Assembly (NCBI GenBank): GCA_009772935.1
Contig: WOUR01000033.1
Span: 1-56,590 of the forward strand
Direction: 5' to 3'
Source of the DNA: Rhodospirillaceae bacterium
GTDB taxonomy: Bacteria > Pseudomonadota > Alphaproteobacteria > Reyranellales > Reyranellaceae
Length of the DNA: 56,590 bases
Below the pieces are notes generated by a model that was not told the origin of the DNA, made no database searches, and saw only the letters and a list, made by a program, of their open reading frames with translations. Of this stretch, positions 45,288-53,205 are shown piece by piece. Every line of letters starts with the position of its first letter. The first letter of the stretch is position 1. A program made the position numbers and the translations under genes.

Positions 45288-46295
45288 ATGAACTTCACAC
45301 GCGAGGCGCCTTTTCCCGGCGCATCCTTCGGCGCAACGCTACGACTCGACGGCGATGCGGGAATGATCGTGGCGGCGGCCGAGAGCGATCCGAAGGCCCT
45401 CCCGGCGGCATTGGCCGAGGCCAAGGGGCTGCTGCTGATCCAGGGCATGAACGGCATCTCGGACGATCCGGACCTGCTCATTCGCCTCAGCCGCGTCTTC
45501 GGCCCGGAGGTCGAGGATTATCGCCACACGCTCACGGACCTGAAGTCGGTGCATGTCTCCGTGCCGGAGATCCTGCTGGTGTCCAATATGCCGCCGGTCT
45601 CCAAGGCGCCGCCCAGGCGTCCCGAACCGCCGCTGGCCGCCGACGGGTTGATCCCGACCCAGTACCCCCATCGCATGGGCTGGCACACCGATCAGAGCTA
45701 TCGCCGGCCGCCGCCCGACATCTCGCTGTTCTATGCGGTGACACCGGCCGAGAGGAACACCGGCCAGACCCTGTTCGCCAACGGCATCCTTGCCTACCAG
45801 GCCCTGCCGCCGGCGCTGAAGGAGAAGGTCGAAACCCTGGTCGGCCTGCATGCACAGCCGGGCAGCGGCCGGTCGCGCGAGGCCGCGCTGGCCGGGCGCA
45901 CGCCGCGCGTCTTCGCCCCGCACGAACGCTCGCAGCCGCAGCCGGTCGTGCGCGCCCATCCGGTAACGGGGGAGAAGTCGCTCTACCTTTGTGAGTGGGG
46001 CCAGATGGACTGGTTCGAGGGGCCGTTCGTAGGCCTGGAGCCGGGCCCGCACGGCGCCGGCGCGGCGCTGCTCGACGAGATCATGGCGCACTTCACGGAA
46101 CGGCGTTTCTGCTACGCCCATGAATGGACCGAGGGCGATCTCCTGATCTGGGACAATCGCTGCCTCGTCCACGCCGCCACCTGGTTCGACGGCGAGCGCG
46201 AGGGCCGGCTGATGTGGCGCACGACGGTTCACGGCAATCCCGGCGCCCCCTACGTCGGCGAGAAGAAGAGCTGGATTCCGGCTACTGCACCTTGA
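45288..46295 (+). CDS. TauD/TfdA-family 2-oxoglutarate dioxygenase
   Basis: 335 residues. The iron ligands are the His-x-Asp of GWHTDQSY near residue 132 and the distal His of CLVHAATW near 295, and the 2-oxoglutarate arginine is in LMWRTTVHG about 15 residues later. ISLFYAVTPAERNTGQTLFAN after the first motif is typical of TauD relatives. It hydroxylates a small organic substrate, often releasing an amine, sulfite or phenol. ATG 45288 is preferred over 45237, 45276 and 45282 because GAGG lies 6 bp before it. It is 31 bp after the M81 gene and probably co-transcribed. Its stop lies 6 bp from the convergent oxygenase gene. Confidence 0.9.
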   Translation: MNFTREAPFPGASFGATLRLDGDAGMIVAAAESDPKALPAALAEAKGLLLIQGMNGISDDPDLLIRLSRVFGPEVEDYRHTLTDLKSVHVSVPEILLVSNMPPVSKAPPRRPEPPLAADGLIPTQYPHRMGWHTDQSYRRPPPDISLFYAVTPAERNTGQTLFANGILAYQALPPALKEKVETLVGLHAQPGSGRSREAALAGRTPRVFAPHERSQPQPVVRAHPVTGEKSLYLCEWGQMDWFEGPFVGLEPGPHGAGAALLDEIMAHFTERRFCYAHEWTEGDLLIWDNRCLVHAATWFDGEREGRLMWRTTVHGNPGAPYVGEKKSWIPATAP

Positions 46296-46301
46296 TCAGG
46301 C

Positions 46302-47354
46302 TCAGCGCTTCTGTCGGAAGAAGGTCGTGAGCGCGTAGCGGCGCCCCCGGGTCACGGGGCCGACCGCGTGCAGCAGGGAGCAGGAGAAGACGGCGGCCGC
46401 GCCCGTGGGCGGGCTGACGCGCACGGCGGCATATTCCGGGAAGACCAGCTCACCGCCCTCGAAGTCGTCGTTGAGGTTCAGCGACACGGCGAAGGCGCGA
46501 TCGGCCGTCGCCGGCGCGCCATTGTCGCGGTGTGCTGCGAAGAAATGTCTGCCCTCGGCGCTGTACGAGAGCACGACATGGGCGTCGAAGGTGAATTCCC
46601 GGTCGAAGGCGAAGACCTTCGTGAGTTCGGGGCCGATGCGATAGGCGAGGCGATCGGACACCGCCTTCAGCATCATCGGCTCGACGATCGTATAATCCTC
46701 GGTGCGCTTCAGCGCAGCCATGTCGACATTGCCGTAGCGGCTGGAGACGCCGGAATCCTTGTGGTCGCCCTTGCCCCATAGCCGGATGAGCTGGGCGCAG
46801 AAATCCGGCTCGAACACGCGCGGCAGGACCAGAACGGGCGCCATTGCCGTGGTCAAGCGGAGGTCCGCACCGCCGTCGGCGCGTACGGAGTCGGCAATGC
46901 CACTCATCGCCTCGGCGGCCGCCAGCAGGGCGCGCGTGTCGAACGTGGTCGCCACCCTCTGGTTGGGATCGAGCGCGATCACGCGCTGACGCAGGCCCAT
47001 GCCCTGGCCGAACGAGACGGCTCCGCCCTGGGCGAGGAGTGCGGGCAGGAACTGTCCCTTGTCGTCGCAGAGCAGCAGCGGCTCCTCGGGCGCGGCTCCA
47101 AGCTTCTTCCAGGCCAGCGCAGAGGCCGCGACGGTATTGCCGGCGACGACGACCAGCTTCGTCGAGGCCGCGGCGCAGGCATCGCGCAGGGCCGCGAACT
47201 GCGCGGCATCCAGGGTCAAGAGGTCCGTCACGACGAGCAGGGCGACCGGGTCGCCATTGAACGACCAGACGAACTTCCGGAGCTTGCCGTCGAGACTCGG
47301 CAGCACGAAGTCGGGAATACGGTCACCGGGCCGGAGGGAGAGCATGTTCGTCAT
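46302..47354 (-). CDS. Fusion of redoxin-like domain and 2OG-Fe(II) oxygenase
   Basis: 350 residues in two parts. Residues 1 to about 150 look like a peroxiredoxin/AhpC fold (LRPGDRIPDFVLPSLDGK, then LVVTDLLTLDAAQF), but no cysteine stands at the usual peroxidatic position. From about 170 comes a prolyl-4-hydroxylase-type double-stranded beta helix: VLPRVFEPDFCAQLI, iron ligands in FAAHRDNGAP near 273, LNLNDDFEGGELVFPEY, a distal His in CSLLHAVGPV near 327, and the 2OG arginine in RGRRYALTTFF. The oxygenase part appears intact and the redoxin part catalytically dead, so the latter may be a binding module. Confidence 0.87.
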   Translation of the reverse strand: MTNMLSLRPGDRIPDFVLPSLDGKLRKFVWSFNGDPVALLVVTDLLTLDAAQFAALRDACAAASTKLVVVAGNTVAASALAWKKLGAAPEEPLLLCDDKGQFLPALLAQGGAVSFGQGMGLRQRVIALDPNQRVATTFDTRALLAAAEAMSGIADSVRADGGADLRLTTAMAPVLVLPRVFEPDFCAQLIRLWGKGDHKDSGVSSRYGNVDMAALKRTEDYTIVEPMMLKAVSDRLAYRIGPELTKVFAFDREFTFDAHVVLSYSAEGRHFFAAHRDNGAPATADRAFAVSLNLNDDFEGGELVFPEYAAVRVSPPTGAAAVFSCSLLHAVGPVTRGRRYALTTFFRQKR

Positions 47355-47496
47355 TATTCGGCCTGCGGGCTACCGGAGCTGTCGGGACTGTGCGAGTCGA
47401 CTGTTAAGAGAGGCTGGTCACGATACCGGAAGCCCCGGTTCCGTTGCGTCGCAAGTCGCCGCAGTCTGTGGATAACGGAACGCGACGGGGAAGGGC

Positions 47497-49122
47497 TCAA
47501 ACCCCGGCCAGACCTTCAAGCAGCATCGCGACGGCCTCCGCTCCCGGATCGGGAACGCCCTGAAGGTGCGAAGCCGGGACATAGCTCGAGCGGCCGGCGC
47601 GGGCCGACTGCATCCGGGCGGTGGCATCGGCACCGGCGCGCGCGGCCTTCGCGGCAACGTCGAGTCCCTTCGGCAACGCCGCGAGGGCTGGGGCGATGGC
47701 ATCGATCATGGTGCGGTCGCCGGGTTTGGCGCCGCCATGAACCATCATCTTCGCTAGCCCCGCTGCCAGCGAGTCCTGCCAGCTCGCACCGGCCGATACG
47801 GACTGGCTGGCGGCCGAGAAGAAGATGGCCAGCAACACGCCCGACGATCCCCCCATGGAGCGGGATAGCGCCTCGCTCATGACAGCGAAAAAGCGGTCGA
47901 GCCTGGCGAGCGGCATCAGGGGCAGCGCCGCCTGCAGGTGACGGGCCGCGGTGGCGACGGTCGAACCGGTATCGCCATCGCCCACCTTGGCATCGAGCGC
48001 GTTGAGCTTTCCCTCGGCGGCAATCAGGATGTCGCAGCCCCGGCTTACCAGCGCGCTCAGCGACGGGCTCCGGCTCGCCCGGACGGGCTTTCTCTTCAGC
48101 TCCCGCGGCAGCTTCAGGAGCCTTGGTTTCACGTGGGTGCGGATCTTCGGCCAGACCAGCGGGCCGGCCGGCGACAGCAGCGCCTTCTCGAAGTCGGGCG
48201 TCAGGGGCAGCAGGCTCAGCGAGAAGCCATGCATGTCGAGGGAGGACACCAGCGCGGCCGGGCCCAGCACCAGTTTGACCTTGGCACCGCGGCGGCTCGC
48301 CAGCACCTCGTTGGTGAGCAGGTTCATCTCCAGTGCCGTGGTGGAACCGAGGTTGTTGACCAGAAGGGCATAGGCGCGCGCCGGCCTTGCCGCGGCGAAG
48401 AGGCGGTCGACGAGCACGCGAGCCGCCTGACGCGCGCCCTCGAAATTCACCAGGTCGACGCCCGGTTCGCCATGGAGGCCGAGGCCGAGTTCGGCCTTGC
48501 CGTCCGGAACACGGTCTTCGCGGCCGACGCCCGGCAGCGTGCAGGAAGAGAGTGAAATGCCGAGCGAGACGACCTGATCCGCGGCTTTCCAGGCCATGGC
48601 GGCGACGGTCTTCAGGTTCGCCCCCTGCTCGGCGTAGTGGCCCGCGATCTTCTCGACGAACATGACGCCCGCGATGCCGCGGGGCTGCGGAAGGTGCGGC
48701 AGTGCGATGTCGTCCTTCACGATCACGACCTCGACCTCCCTGCCGAGCGCACGGGCGCGTTCCACGGCAAGGCCGAAGTTCAGGCGGTCGCCGGTGTAGT
48801 TCTTGAAGATGACGAGGCAGCCGCCCTTGCCCGTCACCGCCATGATCGCGGCAAACACGGCGTCGACCGACGGCGAGGCAAAGACGTCGCCGCAGACCGC
48901 GGCGGTCAGCAGGCCCTTGCCGACAAAAGAAGCATGCGCCGGTTCGTGACCGGATCCGCCGCCCGCGACGATGGCCACGCGACCGGGCTTGTGGTCGGTG
49001 CGCAGGACGACCTTGATGCCGGGATAGCCATCGAGACGCGCCAGGTTGGCGCCGCCGCTGCCGCGCAACAGCCCGTCGATCGCGTCGACGACGAGGCTTT
49101 CCGTGCCGTTTATGAATTGCAT
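47497..49122 (-). CDS. Dihydroxyacetone kinase, fused DhaK-DhaL type
   Basis: 541 residues. The DhaK half (1 to about 325) has GGGSGHEPAHASFVG near residue 55, GDVFASPSVDAV, IFKNYTGDRLNFGLA and LGLGLHGEPG near 218, whose His forms the hemiaminal with dihydroxyacetone. The DhaL half (from about 350) has the Mg-ADP loop DAKVGDGDTGSTV and MGGSSGVLLAIFF. This single-chain kind uses ATP directly, unlike the PTS-linked separate subunits; the substrate may be dihydroxyacetone or another triose or tetrose ketose. It stands alone, 75 bp after the MFS gene's stop and 142 bp from the next gene. Confidence 0.93.
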   Translation of the reverse strand: MQFINGTESLVVDAIDGLLRGSGGANLARLDGYPGIKVVLRTDHKPGRVAIVAGGGSGHEPAHASFVGKGLLTAAVCGDVFASPSVDAVFAAIMAVTGKGGCLVIFKNYTGDRLNFGLAVERARALGREVEVVIVKDDIALPHLPQPRGIAGVMFVEKIAGHYAEQGANLKTVAAMAWKAADQVVSLGISLSSCTLPGVGREDRVPDGKAELGLGLHGEPGVDLVNFEGARQAARVLVDRLFAAARPARAYALLVNNLGSTTALEMNLLTNEVLASRRGAKVKLVLGPAALVSSLDMHGFSLSLLPLTPDFEKALLSPAGPLVWPKIRTHVKPRLLKLPRELKRKPVRASRSPSLSALVSRGCDILIAAEGKLNALDAKVGDGDTGSTVATAARHLQAALPLMPLARLDRFFAVMSEALSRSMGGSSGVLLAIFFSAASQSVSAGASWQDSLAAGLAKMMVHGGAKPGDRTMIDAIAPALAALPKGLDVAAKAARAGADATARMQSARAGRSSYVPASHLQGVPDPGAEAVAMLLEGLAGV

Positions 49123-49197
49123 GGCGGTCCCACGTCGTCCGGTTGCGGCGAGGTGAACGTATAGCGGGTGGATGGCGGCGGGAAGCCGCCACGTCGG

Positions 49198-50403
49198 TCA
49201 GCCTGCCGGCGACCGGCGCACCAGCGTCCACCAGCCGATCAGCCCGACGATGCCGGTCACGGCGACCCCGATGCCGATGTTCATCTGCGTGTCGTGGGGC
49301 ACGTAGCCGACCAGCAGGGTCAGTACCGCGGCGGTGACCATCTGCACGAAGCCCATCAGGGCGGAGGCCGCGCCGACCCGGCTGGCAGGGACCGCGGACA
49401 GCGCGTTCGCCATCGCGTTGGGCATGTTGAGGCCGTTGCCCCAGCCCATCAGGACCAGCGGCACGATCAGCGCCAGCGGCGTGACGTAGCCCAGCGCCGC
49501 GGTCGCCATCATGGCCAGGGCGCCGATCGTCAGAACGATCTGGCCCACCGGGATCAGGAGCAGGCTCTTCACCCGGCCCTGCAGGCGGCTGGAGACCAGG
49601 CTGCCCAAGACGAAGTTGCCGGCCCAGGCGAGGGTGAACCAGCCGAACGTCTCGACGGCCACGCCCATGACCTGGATCAGCAGGATGGGACCGCCGGAAA
49701 AGAAAACATTGAAACCGGCCGAGGCGCAGGTGGTCGCGGTCATGAGACCGATGAAACGGCGCTCGCGCAGCACGGCGCGGAATCCGTCCAGATAGTCGCG
49801 GACCACGCCGGTCGTGCGAGGCGCCGCCTTCGGCGCGGTCTCGCCGACGATGCGCCAGACCAGAACCAGGACAACGAGCCCGCAGGCGGCCGTGAACCAG
49901 AAGTTGCTGCGCCAGCCGAAGAAGCCGAGCAACTGCCCGCCCAGCAGCGGCGACAGCGCCGGCGCCAGCGCCATGGAAGAGGCCATGTAGCCCATCGCCC
50001 GGGGGGCGTCGGGGCCGGCCCGGCTGTCGCGCACGATGGCCCGGCCCAGCACCACGCCGCCGCAGGCCCCGCAGGCCTGGACGAGGCGCGAGGCGATCAG
50101 GGTCTCGATCGTCGGACTGAGCGCGCAGCAGACACTGCCGATCGTGAACACGACGAGGCTGGACAGCAGCAACGGCCGGCGGCCCAGATTGTCGGACAGC
50201 GGGCCCACCGCCAGTTGCGCGAAGGCAAACGCGAACAGATAGATCGAGAGCGTCAGCTGGGCGGTGCCATAGGAGACGCTCAGCTCATTCGCGATGGTCG
50301 GCAGCGACGGCAGGAAGATCGTCAGCGCCATCTGCGAGGAGACGGTGGCGCTCATCAGCAGCCAGATCGGCGGTTTGGTCGTACGCATGCGCGGAATATT
50401 CAC
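49198..50403 (-). CDS. Bcr/CflA-family MFS exporter
   Basis: 401 residues, twelve predicted helices. Motif A GPLSDNLGRRPLLL lies between helices 2 and 3 near residue 68, SRLVQACGACGGVVLGRAIV near 107 is the drug:H+ antiporter motif C/D region, and SRVGAASALMGFVQM lies late. Bcr/CflA transporters export bicyclomycin, chloramphenicol-like drugs or metabolites with protons. ATG at 50403. No adjacent regulator is visible. Confidence 0.92.
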   Translation of the reverse strand: MNIPRMRTTKPPIWLLMSATVSSQMALTIFLPSLPTIANELSVSYGTAQLTLSIYLFAFAFAQLAVGPLSDNLGRRPLLLSSLVVFTIGSVCCALSPTIETLIASRLVQACGACGGVVLGRAIVRDSRAGPDAPRAMGYMASSMALAPALSPLLGGQLLGFFGWRSNFWFTAACGLVVLVLVWRIVGETAPKAAPRTTGVVRDYLDGFRAVLRERRFIGLMTATTCASAGFNVFFSGGPILLIQVMGVAVETFGWFTLAWAGNFVLGSLVSSRLQGRVKSLLLIPVGQIVLTIGALAMMATAALGYVTPLALIVPLVLMGWGNGLNMPNAMANALSAVPASRVGAASALMGFVQMVTAAVLTLLVGYVPHDTQMNIGIGVAVTGIVGLIGWWTLVRRSPAG

Positions 50404-50471
50404 GTGTCCGCGACAGGCGGAATGGCGGGCTCATAGCAGCGTTCGGCCGCCTGGGGCAGGGCCGGCGTCCG

Positions 50472-51077
50472 TCAGGCGGTCGGGAGGCGTCCCTGAACCG
50501 TGAGCTGGCTGCCTGGCGTGCGTTGCATCACCACTATTTCGCCGCTGCCGGGAAAGATCTGGCTGATTGCCGTCACCACGACCTGATGCGTCACGAAAAC
50601 CGTCGGTTTCGCGAGGTCGAGCTCTGCGATCCACCGCCGCAACGCCTCAATCTGCCCGGCTTCGCGCGACCGGTCCTGAAAGAAGGAGTTGAGCAGCGGT
50701 TGCGGGCGCACTTCACCCAGCTTCGTTAGATGCGCGGTATCGAGGCACCGGCACCACTGGCTCGAATAGACCCCGGCCTCGGCAATCGAGTTGGCGCGGA
50801 ACAGGTCGCCGATCCGGACGGACTGCACCCGGCCCTCGGCCGAGAGATTGCGCTGTGTCGCACAGTCCTCGAGCCGGAACCCCGGCGGATCGTTGGTTCC
50901 CGGCGCCGTGGCATGGCGAATCAGCGCGAACGAGCCAGGCCGGCGCAGGATCGCCCAGGGATCATTCTGGGCCGAGACGACGCGACTGCCGCCGCACGCC
51001 GTGAAGGCCAGGAGCCCTGCGATCAGTGCCCGGCGCGATGGTTGGGATTCCGACAATCCAGACAGGGATGGTGACAC
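50472..51077 (-). CDS. Exported histidine phosphatase-family protein
   Basis: 201 residues starting at GTG 51077. The N-terminus has SRRALIAGLLAFTACGG, a twin-arginine or lipoprotein-like signal (FTAC could be a lipobox). The catalytic motif is LIRHATAPG near residue 53 (Arg-His of the RHG motif, with Ala for Gly), SSQWCRCLDTA near 105 supplies the second arginine, and FVTHQVVVTA near 162 the second histidine. It is therefore a small periplasmic or lipid-anchored phosphatase of the branch-2/SixA-like kind. It lacks a clear ribosome site, so the start is less certain than the frame. Confidence 0.82.
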   Translation of the reverse strand: MSPSLSGLSESQPSRRALIAGLLAFTACGGSRVVSAQNDPWAILRRPGSFALIRHATAPGTNDPPGFRLEDCATQRNLSAEGRVQSVRIGDLFRANSIAEAGVYSSQWCRCLDTAHLTKLGEVRPQPLLNSFFQDRSREAGQIEALRRWIAELDLAKPTVFVTHQVVVTAISQIFPGSGEIVVMQRTPGSQLTVQGRLPTA

Positions 51078-51129
51078 GCTTCGACGTTACGTGCCGCCCT
51101 CTGGTGCGTCCACGGCGGGGCAGCCTAGC

Positions 51130-51432
51130 TCACTGTGCTTTGATCGACCGTGAGCCTGCGGCTCGGAGGGCCTCACGGACGGTCTCGGGCTCGCGTCCAT
51201 GGCAGTCGACCAAAACCTCGATCTCACCGGCGAGTTCCGGCGTCCCGCGCTTCTGCGGACCGTGGCCGCTCTCGACATCCGCGCCCGCGGCCCGGACGCC
51301 GGCCGAATTCGATTCGCCCTTGGCGCGGATGAAGATATCGGTCCGCGCGACGCCGTGTGCCTGCACCAGGTGCTCGACGGCGATCTCGGCGTCGCGTCGT
51401 GTCTCGAAGTGGGCAACGATGGTGCGCTCCAT
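51130..51432 (-). CDS. Conserved small protein of unknown function
   Basis: 100 residues from the ATG at 51432, which has a GGAG ribosome site about 6 bp upstream. The sequence begins ERTIVAHFETRRDAEIAVEHL and has IFIRAKGESNSAG near residue 37 and EIEVLVDCHGRE near 78, an alternating alpha-beta pattern reminiscent of small ferredoxin-like or RRM-like folds (beta-alpha-beta with a second beta-alpha). I recognise it as a type common in rhizobial genomes but no function is known. No signal peptide or membrane segment. Confidence 0.7.
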   Translation of the reverse strand: MERTIVAHFETRRDAEIAVEHLVQAHGVARTDIFIRAKGESNSAGVRAAGADVESGHGPQKRGTPELAGEIEVLVDCHGREPETVREALRAAGSRSIKAQ

Positions 51433-51545
51433 GCTCAACTCCGTTTGCTGTGCTGAGACTTCAACCTTCCCAGGTGCAAACGGTTGCCAAGCTCGGGGCA
51501 CGCAGGGTCACCCCCTCTCATGCACAACAGTCACGGGCGCGGCTG

Positions 51546-51605
51546 GATTTCCGGAAGGTAGATGGTGGGCGCTGTAGGGATTGAACCTGCGACCCCACCC
51601 GCGTG
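51546..51605. repeat. Left copy of 60-bp direct repeat (partial tRNA-Val, att-like)
   Basis: This stretch matches 52315-52374 with three mismatches (51556, 51584 and 51601 by alignment). It contains the 3' half of tRNA-Val from the anticodon loop to the encoded CCA plus about 17 bp beyond the tRNA 3' end. It lacks the tRNA 5' half, so it is not a functional gene. The stop codon of the nuclease-like gene begins 2 bp past its end. Confidence 0.88.
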
Positions 51606-51606
51606 G

Positions 51607-52092
51607 CTAGTTCTTCGCAGGGTCTCGGTTTCTTCGCCGCCAACGATCGGCACGCTCGCATTGATGGGCATGCATGCCGGTCTTCAGTTTGACTGCCATG
51701 CGTTCGAGGTCGACATACCGGAGTGTTCCCGGTCGCGCCGCCCAAGCCCATCCACTTGCGACCATGAACGCTTGCACGTCGTCTCTGCCGCCGTTTGGCC
51801 TCAGGGCGTAGCAGAGCGCCTCGGGAATCCCCTCATCGTAATTCATGGATACCTGAAAGCAGTCCAACTTGTCGCCGCGCGCGAAGGTCTGCAGTGCGGC
51901 CGTCGCCTCCTTGCGCGGATGCCACGCTCCGTCATCGCAGGACTGAGCCGCATCAGGGACATCGATGCCCCAAAGCCGCATCTTTGTGCCCCCGACATCA
52001 ATCGTTCCGGCATCGACAACCGTCTGAGCCATTGCGGGCGTGGCAGAGAACAGGAGCAGTGCGACGGTAGTGCGAATCAACGCCGAGTTCAT
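51607..52092 (-). CDS. Exported thermonuclease-like protein, probably catalytically altered
   Basis: 161 residues from the ATG at 52092 (GGGG about 5 bp upstream; the ATG at 52095 is also possible). A signal peptide (LIRTTVALLLFSATPAMAQ) predicts export. The body follows the SNase-like family: VDAGTIDVGGTKMRLWGIDVPD, CDDGAWHPRKEATAAL, a DCFQV strand and AFMVASGWAWA. Of the three catalytic residues of staphylococcal nuclease, the first Arg is kept (residue 39), Glu is Asp (residue 47), and the YGR arginine region reads YDEGIPEA. It sits alone between the tRNA-Val repeats, with its stop at the left repeat. Confidence 0.8.
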   Translation of the reverse strand: MNSALIRTTVALLLFSATPAMAQTVVDAGTIDVGGTKMRLWGIDVPDAAQSCDDGAWHPRKEATAALQTFARGDKLDCFQVSMNYDEGIPEALCYALRPNGGRDDVQAFMVASGWAWAARPGTLRYVDLERMAVKLKTGMHAHQCERADRWRRRNRDPAKN

Positions 52093-52314
52093 CATTCCCC
52101 ACCGTTTTTCAGGCCGCCGACTGTACTCCTTCGCGTCTTCTTGGCGAAAGCACCAGTGGCGGCCTAGTTCACGCGCGGCCACCGGCGCTGGCGGAACGAT
52201 GAGAACGCGCTGCCGTGGTCTGCCCCGGCGTTGCCCCATGTTCCGTGCTCGTTCGCGCCGCGTTGCGCCCTCTCATGCAGGTTGGGCGTGAGGGGCGTAA
52301 CCAAGTCGTGCGGT

Positions 52315-52374
52315 GATTTCCGGAGGGTAGATGGTGGGCGCTGTAGGGATTGAACCTACGACCCCACCCGTGTG
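52315..52374. repeat. Right copy of 60-bp direct repeat, within tRNA-Val
   Basis: Partner of 51546-51605, in the same orientation, 57 of 60 positions identical. The inner 43 bases are the 3' half of the intact tRNA-Val gene; the rest is downstream flank. Confidence 0.88.
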
Positions 52375-52406
52375 AAGGGTGTGCTCTCCCGCTGAGCTAA
52401 GCGCCC
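52332..52406 (-). tRNA. tRNA-Val (anticodon CAC)
   Basis: Read on the minus strand, GGGCGCT pairs with AGCGCCC in the acceptor stem. TAGCTCAGCGGGAGAGCA forms the D arm. CACCC-TTCACAC-GGGTG is the anticodon arm with CAC at positions 34-36, decoding GUG valine. GTAGG-TTCAATC-CCTAC is the T arm. The 3' CCA is encoded (52332-52334) after discriminator A at 52335. The mature body is 52335-52406. Its 3' half is duplicated at 51546-51605. Confidence 0.96.
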
Positions 52407-52441
52407 GGAAGGGGCGCGTATAGGGCAGGCGGGCTTGATCG

Positions 52442-53146
52442 TCAACGGGCCGATGCGAGCCGGGCCAGCGCCGCCGGCAGGGCGTCGAAACGGTCGATCA
52501 CGGCATCGGCGCCCAGTTCGCTCGCGGGCTTGGCCGTATAGCCCCAGCTCACCAGGACGGCGGGGATGCCGGCGCCGCGGGCAGCCTCGGCGTCGTGCGT
52601 CGAATCGCCGATCATGACGGCGCGCTTCGGATCGCCACCCATGCGCTCCAGCAGCATCAGGATGTGGCGCGGGTCCGGCTTGCGTACCGGGAAGCTGTCA
52701 GCGCCGGCCACGTCGCTGATCGGCGGCATCAGCTTCAGGTGCTCGAGGATCATGCGCGACGGCTTCTCGAACTTGTTGGTGCAGACGCCCTGCTTCAGGC
52801 CGAAGCCGGCGAAGGCCGCGACCACGTCGGCGACGCCGGCGAAAGCGGTGGTATGGCTGATCGGGTCGGCCTCGTAATAGCGCACGAATTCGCGCGTCAC
52901 CGTGGTCAGGGCCGTGTCGTCGAGCGACCTGCCGTGCTTGGCGAAGGCCTTGCCCATGGTGACCTTGCTGCCCTGGCCCATGAAGATCCGCACATCGTCC
53001 TCGGTCACGGGCGGCAGGCCGTGGTCGGCCAGGACGTTGCTGACGGCCAGCTGCATGTCTTTGGCGCTGTCGATCAGGGTGCCGTCGAGGTCGTAGAGGA
53101 CCGTGTCGAAACGGGCGGCGATGAGTTTTCCGGCATCTGTCTGCAT
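52442..53146 (-). CDS. gph: Phosphoglycolate phosphatase-like HAD hydrolase
   Basis: 234 residues. HAD motif I YDLDGTLIDSA (18-28), motif II in VCTNK near 120, motif III lysine in VRKPDPRHI near 155 and motif IV MIGDSTHDAEAA near 178. The cap domain between about 33 and 100 is helical, as in Gph. It dephosphorylates 2-phosphoglycolate made by DNA repair or oxygenase side reactions. It lies beside glmU, divergent across 59 bp. A broader HAD specificity cannot be excluded. Confidence 0.88.
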   Translation of the reverse strand: MQTDAGKLIAARFDTVLYDLDGTLIDSAKDMQLAVSNVLADHGLPPVTEDDVRIFMGQGSKVTMGKAFAKHGRSLDDTALTTVTREFVRYYEADPISHTTAFAGVADVVAAFAGFGLKQGVCTNKFEKPSRMILEHLKLMPPISDVAGADSFPVRKPDPRHILMLLERMGGDPKRAVMIGDSTHDAEAARGAGIPAVLVSWGYTAKPASELGADAVIDRFDALPAALARLASAR

Positions 53147-53205
53147 GCCTGTTCCTCTACCACATCCGCCTTGCCCGTCCGCCAGCCCCGTGGCATCGGA
53201 CGGAG

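Larger units (their letters stand above)
51546..52374. mobile_element. Candidate tRNA-Val-associated mini-island bounded by direct repeats
   Basis: Two 60-bp direct repeats, one inside the intact tRNA-Val gene and one a truncated copy, start 769 bp apart and enclose one gene (thermonuclease-like). Duplication from the anticodon loop outwards is the classic product of tyrosine-integrase insertion at a tRNA. No integrase is present, so this would be a decayed or very small element. Both repeats are also preceded by the shared 12-mer CCCTCTCATGCA, suggesting that a larger unit was once duplicated. Confidence 0.55.

Noticed and set aside
47466..47474. Perfect DnaA-box sequence TGTGGATAA in a 142-bp gap
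   Set aside because: Only one copy, no AT-rich unwinding region or cluster of boxes, and no dnaA/dnaN/gidA neighbours, so it is not evidence for an origin.
51546..51605. A second functional tRNA-Val
   Set aside because: Only the 3' half is present; the 5' acceptor strand, D arm and 5' half of the anticodon arm are missing.
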